In this document: piece by piece, positions 19,477 to 28,655 of the stretch
Layout of the letters: each line of letters opens with the position of its first letter
Numbering within the stretch: the stretch's first letter is position 1
The notes under the pieces: model-generated
The model's input: the letters and a program-made list of their open reading frames with translations, nothing else
What the model was told of the DNA's origin: nothing
Database searches by the model: none
Made by a program: the position numbers and the translations under genes
NCBI RefSeq assembly: GCF_001632805.1
Contig: NZ_CP007220.1
Span: forward strand, 4,650,001 to 4,714,000
DNA length: 64,000 bases
Direction: 5' to 3'
DNA from: Mycobacteroides chelonae CCUG 47445
GTDB lineage: Bacteria > Actinomycetota > Actinomycetes > Mycobacteriales > Mycobacteriaceae

Positions 19477-20255
19477 TTCTGCTCCAATGCGCCACGCGCA
19501 CCTGCCAGTTCGGGACTGTTCCCAAGCCTGGCCCGGCGGCCCGCACGATCACCCGCACGCCGGGCGTGTGAGGAATAACCGGCCTGTGCGCTCACCGCAC
19601 GCCACTGACCGCGGGCCGTCGAGGCACCCTTGTAGAAGTCTCGCAGCTCGATGTCTTTGTCACGCAATACCAGTTCGGTTCCCGTGCCCCGTTTCTCGGT
19701 CTTGACCGCCTCGGCGCGCGCCTCTTGTCGTGCGTCGGCCAGCCGCTGCCCCACCCGTGTACCGAAGGCCAGCTGGAAGTTCAGGCGGGCCGTGATGGTT
19801 GGTGTGGGCCGGTGCGCACCCGAACCGATGTACGTATCCGAGGCCCTGACCATCTGGACCACCAGGCTGGCGTAGAGCGCGTGGACGGCGTCGATGTCCT
19901 CGGCGAAGCCGTAGGCATATACGTAGGTCGAGTTGGATGCGACATCACACGTGACGTCATTGGCGCCGGCGATCAACGCGAACAGGTTGACGTAGGTCCG
20001 TAGGCCACGGGTGCCCGCCTCACCGATAGTGATGGTGCGCTGGGTGGGCCGCGCCTGGGCGTCTCGTTTGGCCGAGTGCGCACGGGCGACCGCCAGGTCG
20101 ATCGAGGTCGCGGTGGCAAGGCGCTGCGCCGCCGCCATGAAGGCCTCGGCTTCATGGGCGTTGTCCGTGCCCTCGGCCTGGCGGAGCAGTGCGGCGATCC
20201 GCGAGAGCTGCTTGTCCTCTGTCACGAAGGCCAGATTAGGCGAGCGCGGGGACAT
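19473..20255 (-). CDS. DUF2786 protein (Rv0184-like)
   Basis: A 260-residue protein. The N-terminal DUF2786 domain (LSRIAALLRQAEGTDNAHEAEAFMAAAQRLA) is followed by a longer mixed domain and an Arg/Gly-rich tail. The domain is found in many actinobacteria without known function. The start at ATG 20255 is tentative; ATG 20291 or the GTG at about 20225 are alternatives. It appears to form an operon with the downstream HELAHH protein, as in M. tuberculosis (Rv0184-Rv0185, recalled). It is divergent from the DUF2236 gene. Confidence 0.75.
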   Translation of the reverse strand: MSPRSPNLAFVTEDKQLSRIAALLRQAEGTDNAHEAEAFMAAAQRLATATSIDLAVARAHSAKRDAQARPTQRTITIGEAGTRGLRTYVNLFALIAGANDVTCDVASNSTYVYAYGFAEDIDAVHALYASLVVQMVRASDTYIGSGAHRPTPTITARLNFQLAFGTRVGQRLADARQEARAEAVKTEKRGTGTELVLRDKDIELRDFYKGASTARGQWRAVSAQAGYSSHARRAGDRAGRRARLGNSPELAGARGALEQN

Positions 20256-20285
20256 GCGACCAAAGCAAGCATCACCCCCCACTTC

Positions 20286-20303
20286 TGACAACCTTTGTTG
20301 TCA
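20286..20303. promoter_or_regulatory. Inverted repeat TGACAAC-N4-GTTGTCA
   Basis: Perfect 7-bp arms with a 4-nt spacer in the gap between the divergent DUF2786 and DUF2236 genes. It has the size of an operator for a dimeric regulator. No obvious regulator gene is adjacent, so the binder is unknown. Confidence 0.5.
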
Positions 20304-20363
20304 AGTCGTTCGAGTTGTGTTTCGATAGCCGCACATGAGACATACGGAGATACCGGAGGCCGC

Positions 20364-21623
20364 GTGACCATTCAGGAAAATGCAGTACTGCCTGCGGCTT
20401 ACGCGGAGAATCTCGCACATCCCGCACCCGCACACACAGGGCTGCGCAACACCCTGCGCCGTTGGACGGGATTCGATCTCACCCCATCCGAAGAGGTAGT
20501 CCGCCAATACGGGGCCGGCCTGTGGATAACCGATCCGGTCGCCGAGAGTTTCGTTGAGGAGGTCTACTACGGGCAGATCGGCCCGGAGCGCGGCCGCGCG
20601 TTATTGGAGCGCGCGCTCAGCGAGGGAATCGACGCCGTCGAGGACGCCCCGGAGTCGATGCGGGCGTTGTTCGCCGAATTCGACACGCTGCCACCGTGGG
20701 CCGATCCGCAGCTCATCGAGGCCGGTGCCGCCGTGTGGCGGCGGTGGGGCTACGACATGGGCTCCATCGCCAACGCCGGCACCATGGACACCTACACCGA
20801 GGGCTGGCTGGCGACCCCCCTCTCGCTGGCCGGTGGTTATGCGGGCCAGGGCGCGATGCACCGGCATCTCGAGACCAGCCGGTGGTGGCTGGAATGCGCA
20901 CGACCCGGCGCCGCCCTGGACCGATACTCGGTTGCCCGGCAGATCACCATGAAGATCCGCGTCATGCATGTCTCGGTACGCCGCGGAGTGCGCAAGCATC
21001 CCGAGTGGCGCCGCGAGCAATGGGGCGAGCCCATCAGCCAATCGGAGATGCTGCTGACACTTATCGCCGGCAGCGTGGCGCCCGGGCTCGGCCTGTGGGC
21101 GGTCGGCTATCTCACCACACGATCGGAAATGATTGCGGCCCTGCATTTTTGCCGATACCTGGGATACCTGCTCGGGGTGCGCTGTGATGACATCTATCCC
21201 GAGACAGTCGCCGATGCGGTACGGATCCTGTACCACTTCGACGCCACCCGCGCCTACGACGGCGGCGACGCCTCACGTGAACTCGTGGAGTCCTTCGTCC
21301 CGTCGTTCACGCCGAGTCCCGGCTCATCACCGGCCAATCGGCTCCGGGGCCTGTTCCATCTGCAACTGCAGGCAGGTTTCACACGGCTGTTCATGCTGCC
21401 GTGGAACCGCCGGCTCTATCGGATTCCCAATGGCTGGCTGGGCACCGCGGCACTCGTCGCCCGTGCCCCGTTTGTCGCCGCGATCGAGCTGGCGCGCCAT
21501 GCCGTCCCGGCGGTAGACCAGCGCTGGCAGCGGGGCAAGATGCGGCGCTGGGAGCACTGGATCGACTGGCAGTCCGGCGCCCACACCCACGACTTCCAAG
21601 ACCTGTCCGCCATGCGGCGGTAG
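20364..21623 (+). CDS. DUF2236 (MpaB/Lcp-like) oxygenase-type protein
   Basis: A 419-residue protein resembling DUF2236 members, a group that includes the latex-clearing oxygenase Lcp and the fungal MpaB' oxygenase. The central helical region contains conserved GYAGQGAMHRHLETSRWW and MHVSVRRGVRKHPEWRREQWGEPISQSEMLLTL blocks with several His residues that could bind haem. The GTG at 20364 follows GGAGG (20355-20359) by 4 nt. No signal peptide is seen. Mycobacteria carry many paralogues of unknown substrate; an oxidation role on isoprenoid or lipid substrates is inference. Confidence 0.75.
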   Translation: MTIQENAVLPAAYAENLAHPAPAHTGLRNTLRRWTGFDLTPSEEVVRQYGAGLWITDPVAESFVEEVYYGQIGPERGRALLERALSEGIDAVEDAPESMRALFAEFDTLPPWADPQLIEAGAAVWRRWGYDMGSIANAGTMDTYTEGWLATPLSLAGGYAGQGAMHRHLETSRWWLECARPGAALDRYSVARQITMKIRVMHVSVRRGVRKHPEWRREQWGEPISQSEMLLTLIAGSVAPGLGLWAVGYLTTRSEMIAALHFCRYLGYLLGVRCDDIYPETVADAVRILYHFDATRAYDGGDASRELVESFVPSFTPSPGSSPANRLRGLFHLQLQAGFTRLFMLPWNRRLYRIPNGWLGTAALVARAPFVAAIELARHAVPAVDQRWQRGKMRRWEHWIDWQSGAHTHDFQDLSAMRR

Positions 21624-21636
21624 CGGCGGCCGCGCG

Positions 21637-22506
<870 letters not shown>

Positions 22507-22509
22507 TCA

Positions 22510-22527
22510 ACTAGAACACGTTCTAGT
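22510..22527. promoter_or_regulatory. KstR-type operator (ACTAGAACACGTTCTAGT)
   Basis: An 18-bp palindrome with only the two central bases unpaired. It contains TAGAACACGTTCTA (22512-22525), which fits the published KstR consensus TNNAACNNGTTNNA and its preferred bases. It lies between the divergent lipase and DUF3556 genes and only 8 nt upstream of the latter's ATG, so a bound repressor would cover its promoter. Confidence 0.78.
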
Positions 22528-22535
22528 GTGGGGCC

Positions 22536-24230
22536 ATGGGATTCCTCAAGCCCACGCTGCCCGTCGTCGATATCGCCGAATGGAGCAAGGGCACCCGCGC
22601 CGAGAAGATACGTCCGATGGCCCGGCACTGGGCCGAGGTGGGCTTCGGGACACCGGTGGCCTTGCATCTCTTCTACGTCCTGAAGATCGGCCTGTACATC
22701 CTTGGCGGCTGGCTGTTCGCCATGGTCTCGACCGACGGAGTCGGGCCGGCGGACTGGTCCGCACCCATCGTCTTCCAGAAGGTGGTGCTCTACACCATGC
22801 TGTTCGAGGTCATCGGCCTCGGCTGCGGCTTCGGCCCACTCAACAACAGGTTCTTCCCTCCCCTGGGTTCAATCCTGTACTGGTTGCGTCCCAGCACCAT
22901 TCGCCTGCCGCCCTGGCCGCGTATCCCCCTCACCCGAGGCAGCGCGCGAACCCCCGTGGACGTGGTGCTGTACGCCGCCTTGCTGGCGATGCTCCTGGTC
23001 GCGTTGTTCTCCCAGCCCGCACCGACGGGGCTGCTGCCCCTCTGGCCGGTCGTCGCCATCCTCGGATTGCTGGCCATCGCCGGCCTGCGCGACAAGGTGA
23101 TCTTCCTGGCGGCACGCGGCGAGGTGTACGGCGCCCTCACTGTGACGTTCCTCTTCACCGGGGCCGACATGATCGTCGCCGCCAAACTGATCTTCGTCGT
23201 CATCTGGATGGGTGCGGCGACGTCAAAACTCAACCACCACTTCCCCTTTGTCATCTCGACGATGATGTCCAACAACCCGCTCATCCGCGCCAAACGTCTC
23301 AAGCGGGCGTTCTTCGAGAAGTTCCCCGACGACCTGCGCCCCGGACGGCTCTCCCGCGTCGTCGCACATCTGAGCACCGCAATCGAGATGCTGGTACCCA
23401 TCGCACTGTTCTTCAGTCACGGCGGCTGGGTCACCACGGTCGCCGCCATCGTGATGGTGTGCTTCCACTTGGGCATCCTCACCGCCATCCCGATGGGTGT
23501 GCCGCTGGAGTGGAATGTGTTCATGATCTTCGGCGTGCTGTCGCTGTTCTTCGCGCACGCGAACATCGGTCTGCGCGATATGGAACATCCCGTGCCCGTG
23601 TTTGCCCTATTCGCCCTGAGCGCCGGGGTGGTTGTCGCGGGAAACCTGTTGCCCCGCAAGGTTTCCTTCCTGCCCGGCATGCGGTACTACGCCGGTAACT
23701 GGGACACCACACTGTGGTGCATCAAACCGTCCGCCAGCGCGAAAATCGACAAGGGCATCGTGGCGATCGCGAGCATGCCGCAAGCCCAGATGGAGCGCTA
23801 CTACGGCACCGACCAGGCACCACTGCTCATGTATATCGGCTATGCGTTCCGAGCCATGAATACGCATGGGCGGGCCATGTTCACGCTCGCGCACCGGGCC
23901 ATGGCGGGCCCGAGCGGTCGCGACCGCGAAGATGATTACGTCATCACCGACGGCGAACGGATCTGCAGCACGGCGATCGGCTGGAACTTCGGCGACGGGC
24001 ACATGCACAACGAGCAGCTGATCGCCGCGATGCAGGAGCGGTGCCAGTTCGAGCCGGGCGAGGTGCGCATCGTCTTACTCGATGCCCAGCCCATCCATCG
24101 TCAAACCCAGCAATATCGACTCGTGGACGCGGCCACCGGTGAGTTCGAAAGCGGCTACGTTCGGGTGGCCGACATGGTCAACCGCCAGCCCTGGGATGAC
24201 GAGCTGCCGGTGCACGTCAACACCCGGTAA
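22536..24230 (+). CDS. DUF3556 multi-span membrane protein
   Basis: A 564-residue integral membrane protein with roughly eight to ten hydrophobic segments between residues 40 and 375. A soluble C-terminal domain of about 180 residues follows (YYAGNWDTTLWCIKPSA... ending DELPVHVNTR). The family is known only as DUF3556 and occurs in mycobacteria and relatives. The KstR-type operator just upstream suggests a place in sterol or lipid catabolism, for example transport or membrane modification, but this is inference. ATG 22536 follows a GGGG stretch; TTCTAG within the operator could act as a -10 for a near-leaderless transcript. Confidence 0.78.
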   Translation: MGFLKPTLPVVDIAEWSKGTRAEKIRPMARHWAEVGFGTPVALHLFYVLKIGLYILGGWLFAMVSTDGVGPADWSAPIVFQKVVLYTMLFEVIGLGCGFGPLNNRFFPPLGSILYWLRPSTIRLPPWPRIPLTRGSARTPVDVVLYAALLAMLLVALFSQPAPTGLLPLWPVVAILGLLAIAGLRDKVIFLAARGEVYGALTVTFLFTGADMIVAAKLIFVVIWMGAATSKLNHHFPFVISTMMSNNPLIRAKRLKRAFFEKFPDDLRPGRLSRVVAHLSTAIEMLVPIALFFSHGGWVTTVAAIVMVCFHLGILTAIPMGVPLEWNVFMIFGVLSLFFAHANIGLRDMEHPVPVFALFALSAGVVVAGNLLPRKVSFLPGMRYYAGNWDTTLWCIKPSASAKIDKGIVAIASMPQAQMERYYGTDQAPLLMYIGYAFRAMNTHGRAMFTLAHRAMAGPSGRDREDDYVITDGERICSTAIGWNFGDGHMHNEQLIAAMQERCQFEPGEVRIVLLDAQPIHRQTQQYRLVDAATGEFESGYVRVADMVNRQPWDDELPVHVNTR

Positions 24231-24241
24231 CCGGCTGACAC

Positions 24242-25237
24242 GTGTCGGTGGACACGACTATTGTCGCCCCCGTGACGGCACAAGCCATCGAGGATGAATT
24301 TCTTTCGCACACCGAACAATATCGGCGCGAAATTCTGGCCCACTGCTACCGGATGACGGGCTCCATCCACGATGCCGAGGACCTGGTGCAGGAGACCTAC
24401 CTGCGCGGCTGGAAGGCCTATGAACGGTTCGAGGGCAAGTCGTCGGTGCGCACCTGGCTGTATCGGATCGCCACCAATACCTGTCTGACGGCGCTGGAGG
24501 GCAAGCAGCGCCGTCCGTTGCCCACCGGACTGGGAGCCCCCAGCGCCGACCCGCTCGCCGAGTTGGACGAGCGCACCGAGATCCCGTGGCTGGAACCGCT
24601 GCCCGATGACGCGACCGATCCGGCCAGCATCGTGGGTTCACGGGAGTCGGTCCGTCTGGCGTTTGTCGCCGCACTGCAGCATCTGCCCGCCAAGCAGCGC
24701 GCGGTACTGGTGCTGCGCGAGGTGCTGCAGTGGAAAGCCCAGGAGGTCGCCGAGGCGATCGGTTCCACCACCGCCGCGGTGAACAGTCTGCTGCAGCGCG
24801 CCCGGGCGCAGCTCCAGGAAGTATCGCCACGGGAAGAAACCCTGCTGGAACCCGAGGACCCGATGCTGCGCGAGCAGCTCCGCCAGTACATCGACGCATT
24901 CGAGCGCTATGACGTCGATGCGATCGCGAAAATGTTTACCACCGAAGCGATTTGGGAGATGCCACCGTTCACCGGTTGGTATCAGGGCGGGCAGAGCATC
25001 GCCACGCTCATCAAGGAGCAGTGCCCCGCCGAGCACGCCGGCGATATGCGCCTGCTCGAGACGTCAGCCAACGGGCAGCCTGCCATCGGCCTCTACATGC
25101 GCGAGGGCGACGGCGTGCACCGCCCGTTCCAGATGCATGTACTGGACGTCACCCCCGACGGCGTGGCCCATGTGGTGTGCTTCTTCGACATCTCACTGTT
25201 CGAGAAGTTCGGTCTCCCAACCGAACTCACCGACTAG
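24242..25237 (+). CDS. sigG: ECF sigma factor SigG with SnoaL-like C-terminal domain
   Basis: A 331-residue ECF sigma factor. Region 2 (HCYRMTGSIHDAEDLVQETYLRGWKAYERF) and region 4 (LPAKQRAVLVLREVLQWKAQEVAEAIGSTTAAVNSLLQRARAQL) are followed by a SnoaL/NTF2-like domain (YIDAFERYDVDAIAKMFTTEAIWEMPPF) that in related sigma factors modulates activity. This layout and the position near the lipase gene match SigG (Rv0182c, recalled). The start is uncertain: GTG 24242, GTG 24248 and GTG 24272 are in frame. A GACACGTGTC palindrome (24237-24246) overlaps the first start. It follows the DUF3556 gene by 11 nt. Confidence 0.9.
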   Translation: MSVDTTIVAPVTAQAIEDEFLSHTEQYRREILAHCYRMTGSIHDAEDLVQETYLRGWKAYERFEGKSSVRTWLYRIATNTCLTALEGKQRRPLPTGLGAPSADPLAELDERTEIPWLEPLPDDATDPASIVGSRESVRLAFVAALQHLPAKQRAVLVLREVLQWKAQEVAEAIGSTTAAVNSLLQRARAQLQEVSPREETLLEPEDPMLREQLRQYIDAFERYDVDAIAKMFTTEAIWEMPPFTGWYQGGQSIATLIKEQCPAEHAGDMRLLETSANGQPAIGLYMREGDGVHRPFQMHVLDVTPDGVAHVVCFFDISLFEKFGLPTELTD

Positions 25238-25253
25238 TTCACCGCCGAAACCT

Positions 25254-25294
25254 AGGTTGTGGCGGATTCGTCTCGCCTTTTCCCGCCACAACCT
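25254..25294. terminator. Inverted repeat between convergent sigG and M1 peptidase genes
   Basis: Perfect 12-bp arms aggttgtggcgg (25254-25265) and ccgccacaacct (25283-25294) with a 17-nt loop, in the 75-bp gap between two convergent genes. The position suits a bidirectional terminator, though the loop is long and there is no clean T-run. Confidence 0.5.
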
Positions 25295-25312
25295 CGGTCT
25301 CGGCGTTGCCGC

Positions 25313-26791
25313 TTACCGCTGAGCGAGGCTCCCCGGGAACAGATACTGGTCCGCGGGCCGGGTCGTGCTGTGGAACCACGCGGTGAAGAATCCGGAGAGG
25401 TCCTTACCGGTGGCCTTCTGCACGTAGGCCTCGAACTGCGGCCAGGTCGCATTGCCCCATTTGTGCGCCGACGGCCATGACCGCAGAATCTGCAGGAACG
25501 GCCCGTCCCCGATGGTGCGGCGCAACGCATGAAGTGCCAGCGGGCCCTTGCCGTACACACCGAGCGGGTTGAAGACCTCGTCCGCACTGCATTCCGCACC
25601 GTCCGGGCACATGTCGTAGAGCAGGTTCCCCCACACCTTGTCCTCATCCCAGATCTTCTCGACGGTCTCGCGGTAGTGCTTGTCGATGGACTTGCCTTCC
25701 TTTTCCTCCGACCACATCCACGGCAGGTACGAGGCGAAGCACTCGTTGAGGCAGATATCGCGCCACTGCTCGACCGACACCACGTCGCCGTACCACTCGT
25801 GAGTGTTCTCGTGCACTACCACCGACAGCCGCTTTTCTTCCTCGGTATCGCGGCTGAACGTGTAGTACGGGCGGGTCTGAGTTTCCAGGGCGCTGAATGA
25901 AATGTCCTCGCGGATCGGGTCGGCGAAGATGCCGCCCGCCGCTACATGCGGGTACTTGCCGAGCTTGGATTCCAGGAAGCTGAGCACCTCGGGCAATCGT
26001 GCCTCGGCGTTACCGGAACCGGCGTCGGGCGCAAACGCGCTCACCACCGGAGTACCGCTGGGCAAGGTGGACCGGAACACGGAGAAATGATCCACGGCGA
26101 ACGGAACCAGGTACATGGCAACGGGATTAGGCTCGTTCCAGGTGGTGGTGGTCCAGCCACCGGACTCGGTGGCCTTCCCTTCCCTGCCACCGCCCACGGC
26201 CACCCACGAGGAGGGCACCGTCGCGGTCAGTTTGAACGGCGCTTTGTTCACCGGGGTGTTGTTCGACGGGTACCAGTTCTCGGCACCATCGGGTTCACCG
26301 CCCTTGGCATATCCGCCGCTGGTGCTGCGTACCCAACCCGACAGCGCGCCGAGACCGCGTTCCGTCGCCTCCTGTTGCTCGTTGAAGGCATACGTGACCG
26401 TGGTCGTGAAGGAACTTCCGGTGCGGATGCCCTTGTCCGGAGTAACAGTCATCTCGTGCTCGCCGCTGAATTCGGTGCCGGCCGGCCGGCCGTCCACGGA
26501 CGCCGTCACCGTTCCCAGATCCGAGAAGTCCAGGTTGAAGCTCGACAGGTTCTGGGTGGCGGCCGCGCGAATCACCATCGTGCCGTTCACATCGGTGGTC
26601 TCTGGGTCGAAGCGCAGCATCAGGTCGTACTGGGTGACGCGGTAGCCGCCGTTGCCATCCTGCGGGAAGTAGCTGTCGATCCCGTTGGGTGATCCCGGGG
26701 TGAAGACATCGGTTGCCTGCGCGGGGGCCACGCCACCACCGATCACGAGCGCCGCCAGAACAGCCGGGATCCCGAGAGTCTTGAGAATCAT
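25313..26791 (-). CDS. Secreted M1-family zinc metallopeptidase
   Basis: A 492-residue gluzincin with an N-terminal signal peptide ending near APAQA. The amino-terminal beta domain (GYRVTQYDLMLRFDPETTDVNGTM) is followed by the catalytic domain with HENTHEWYG (HExxH) and the third zinc ligand Glu in LNECFASY. The exopeptidase recognition motif is not clear (FSALETQTRPYY stands in for GAMEN), so aminopeptidase specificity is uncertain. Length suits the short secreted M1 group. It starts at ATG 26791; a 13-bp inverted repeat lies immediately upstream. Confidence 0.88.
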   Translation of the reverse strand: MILKTLGIPAVLAALVIGGGVAPAQATDVFTPGSPNGIDSYFPQDGNGGYRVTQYDLMLRFDPETTDVNGTMVIRAAATQNLSSFNLDFSDLGTVTASVDGRPAGTEFSGEHEMTVTPDKGIRTGSSFTTTVTYAFNEQQEATERGLGALSGWVRSTSGGYAKGGEPDGAENWYPSNNTPVNKAPFKLTATVPSSWVAVGGGREGKATESGGWTTTTWNEPNPVAMYLVPFAVDHFSVFRSTLPSGTPVVSAFAPDAGSGNAEARLPEVLSFLESKLGKYPHVAAGGIFADPIREDISFSALETQTRPYYTFSRDTEEEKRLSVVVHENTHEWYGDVVSVEQWRDICLNECFASYLPWMWSEEKEGKSIDKHYRETVEKIWDEDKVWGNLLYDMCPDGAECSADEVFNPLGVYGKGPLALHALRRTIGDGPFLQILRSWPSAHKWGNATWPQFEAYVQKATGKDLSGFFTAWFHSTTRPADQYLFPGSLAQR

Positions 26792-26795
26792 GTGA

Positions 26796-26847
26796 GCCTT
26801 ACGTAGAGCGGGCCCCTGTGACCCTGTTGAACGACTCTACGTAAGGC
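26796..26847. repeat. 13-bp perfect inverted repeat upstream of the M1 peptidase gene
   Basis: Arms gccttacgtagag (26796-26808) and ctctacgtaaggc (26835-26847) are perfect reverse complements with a 26-nt spacer, starting 4 nt before the peptidase ATG. Each arm contains the self-complementary core TACGTA, so it could be two operator sites as easily as a stem-loop. The upstream VOC gene ends at 26866, so a terminator role is also possible. Confidence 0.6.
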
Positions 26848-26865
26848 AGCACGGATCGCGGGTAG

Positions 26866-27267
26866 CTACTGCAGGTGTGCCGGATCCATCCAGCTGACCT
26901 CCCACACGTGTCCGTCCAGGTCACGGAACGACCGTCCGTACATAAAGCCAAGTTCCTGCGCCGGCATCCAATCCACCCCACCGGCGGCAAGCGCCGCATC
27001 CGTCAGTTCGTCGACACCCTCTCGGCTGTCGGCCGAAACACAGAGCAGCACTTCACGATTCTTGGAGGTATCGGCGATGTCGTCGGCGATGAAACCGCGG
27101 AATCGGTCTTCCTCCAGCATCATCACCCAGCTCTGTTCGTTAATGACCATGCAGAGGGTGTTCTCGTCGCAGAACTGGTCGTTGAATGAGAAGCCGAGGT
27201 GATCGAAGAACTTACGGCTGGCCGCGGCGTTGGCGATGGGAAGGTTGACGAACAGCATGCGGGACAT
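26866..27267 (-). CDS. VOC-superfamily (glyoxalase-like) protein
   Basis: A 133-residue single-unit vicinal-oxygen-chelate protein. The first beta-alpha-beta-beta-beta module is MLFVNLPIANAAASRKFFDHLGFSFNDQFCDE and the second ends in FRDLDGHVWEVSWM, typical of PhnB/DUF-type glyoxalase-like proteins. GGAGA lies 5 nt before ATG 27267. Substrate unknown; no metal-ligand pattern strong enough to name an enzyme. It is upstream of the M1 peptidase gene on the same strand, with the inverted repeat between. Confidence 0.82.
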   Translation of the reverse strand: MSRMLFVNLPIANAAASRKFFDHLGFSFNDQFCDENTLCMVINEQSWVMMLEEDRFRGFIADDIADTSKNREVLLCVSADSREGVDELTDAALAAGGVDWMPAQELGFMYGRSFRDLDGHVWEVSWMDPAHLQ

Positions 27268-27338
27268 CGGGTCTCCTCAGTGCGTAGACGGCGGCGTTTC
27301 CACCGTTCATCAGTACCGACTACCCGGGGTCCGGAAAC

Positions 27339-28034
27339 TCATCGCCGCTCCCATGCGTACTCGGGAACGGCGCGCAGAATATCGATCAGGTACCGCACGT
27401 GCGGCTCAACCCATTCTGGCCTCAGCGCCTCCCACCTCCAGGTAAACAGGTTGGAGTTATCGAACCTCATCGGCAGTTGAAACCGCCGGTCGGTCAGCAT
27501 GCGGTGCATGGTGCTGGGATTCAATACGTCGTAGGCGAATCGGTTGTTGTTGGTGCGGATGCGAAAGCGCCGATTGAAGTCCTCCGACTCCAACTTGAGA
27601 TCCCCGAGCCCCATCGCATCCTTCAGGCCGGACAGCGCCCCTTCGGGAGTTACCACCAGCATGTTCGGCGACGGCGGCGTCCTTACACACGTCACCATGG
27701 CGGTGTAGATGATCTCGGAGTTCTCCGATGAGTCACCCGTCCTATACGTGTAGGTGAACGACACGAAGGGCACCCCATCAATGACGCCGCGAATCACGTC
27801 CGTCGCGGATCTACTGTGTCCCAAACCAAATGGCGCATGGGCCGAAAGCCTGACGAGACCGGGTTCATTCTCGGCGAAGCTCCATCCCCGGCCAGACGCG
27901 AAGGACCACAACCACGCCGAGCGCCGTTGACGGTTCCGCTGAGCTGCCTTGAACATCCACACGCCCAGCAGCACAAGCCCGCCGAAGCCTACGGCCAGCG
28001 CGCAGAGGACCAGCACGCCGAACAGCGCACTCAC
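27339..28034 (-). CDS. Membrane-anchored protein, paralogue A flanking lemA (DUF3137-like)
   Basis: A 231-residue protein with one N-terminal transmembrane helix (about residues 5-30) and a cytoplasmic domain. It is clearly related to the protein at 28656-29339: both share PFGxGHSR, a VSFxYTYxxxxGS segment, VTCxxTPPSP, RFAYDVLNPxTMxRML and an AYAWE/EYAWE end. The GTG at 28034 follows the lemA stop with no gap, so it is the third gene of the operon. Such proteins are often found beside LemA (DUF3137-like); function unknown. Confidence 0.75.
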   Translation of the reverse strand: MSALFGVLVLCALAVGFGGLVLLGVWMFKAAQRNRQRRSAWLWSFASGRGWSFAENEPGLVRLSAHAPFGLGHSRSATDVIRGVIDGVPFVSFTYTYRTGDSSENSEIIYTAMVTCVRTPPSPNMLVVTPEGALSGLKDAMGLGDLKLESEDFNRRFRIRTNNNRFAYDVLNPSTMHRMLTDRRFQLPMRFDNSNLFTWRWEALRPEWVEPHVRYLIDILRAVPEYAWERR

Positions 28035-28646
28035 CTACTGCTGCGGAGGTGGATTCAGTCGGTCGAAAGCTCCGCGAATGTTGGGCACCTTTCGAGCCTC
28101 TGGATCGTCAAGCTCGAAGTAGTCGGCTGCGGTGAACCCGAACCATTTCGCCACAATGTTCGAGGGGACCGTCTGAACCTTCGTGTTGAGCGCACGCACA
28201 TTGCCGTTGTAGAAGCGCCGGCCCGCCGCGATGCGATCTTCGGTATTGGCGAGTTCGTTCTGAAGTGCGACGAAGTTCTGAATCGACTGCAGCTGTGGGT
28301 AACTCTCGGCGATGGCGAAGAAACGCCCCAAGGCTCCAGAGAGCTGCTGCTCGGCCTGAGCCTGAGCCGTCACGCCCTGATGTGTGGCGGCCGCGTCGCG
28401 GGCAAGGTTGCGTGCGGCGGTCACCTGCTGCAACGTATCCCGCTCAAACTGCGCTGCCGCACTGGCTGTTTCGATCAGATTGGGAATGAGGTCATGGCGT
28501 CGCTGCAGTTCGACATCGATCTGCTTCCACGCCTCCTGGACCAGATTGCGGATTCTGACGAACCCGTTGTACGTGGTCATGAGCCAAAGTCCAATCGTCA
28601 GCGCGAAAAACACCGCGACGACGATGGCGATCAGAAGTGGAGTCAT
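28035..28646 (-). CDS. lemA: LemA family protein
   Basis: A 203-residue LemA protein. A single N-terminal transmembrane helix (IVVAVFFALTIGLWL) is followed by the conserved YNGFVRIRNLVQEAWKQIDVELQRRHDLIPNLIE coiled region and the ending FNxxVRxxNTKVQxxPSNIVAxxFGF, here with NGNVRALNTKV. LemA proteins form helical bundles at the cytoplasmic membrane; their role is unsettled. AGAAGGAA precedes ATG 28646. It lies between two paralogous membrane proteins in a tight three-gene operon. Confidence 0.92.
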   Translation of the reverse strand: MTPLLIAIVVAVFFALTIGLWLMTTYNGFVRIRNLVQEAWKQIDVELQRRHDLIPNLIETASAAAQFERDTLQQVTAARNLARDAAATHQGVTAQAQAEQQLSGALGRFFAIAESYPQLQSIQNFVALQNELANTEDRIAAGRRFYNGNVRALNTKVQTVPSNIVAKWFGFTAADYFELDDPEARKVPNIRGAFDRLNPPPQQ

Positions 28647-28655
28647 TTCCTTCTC

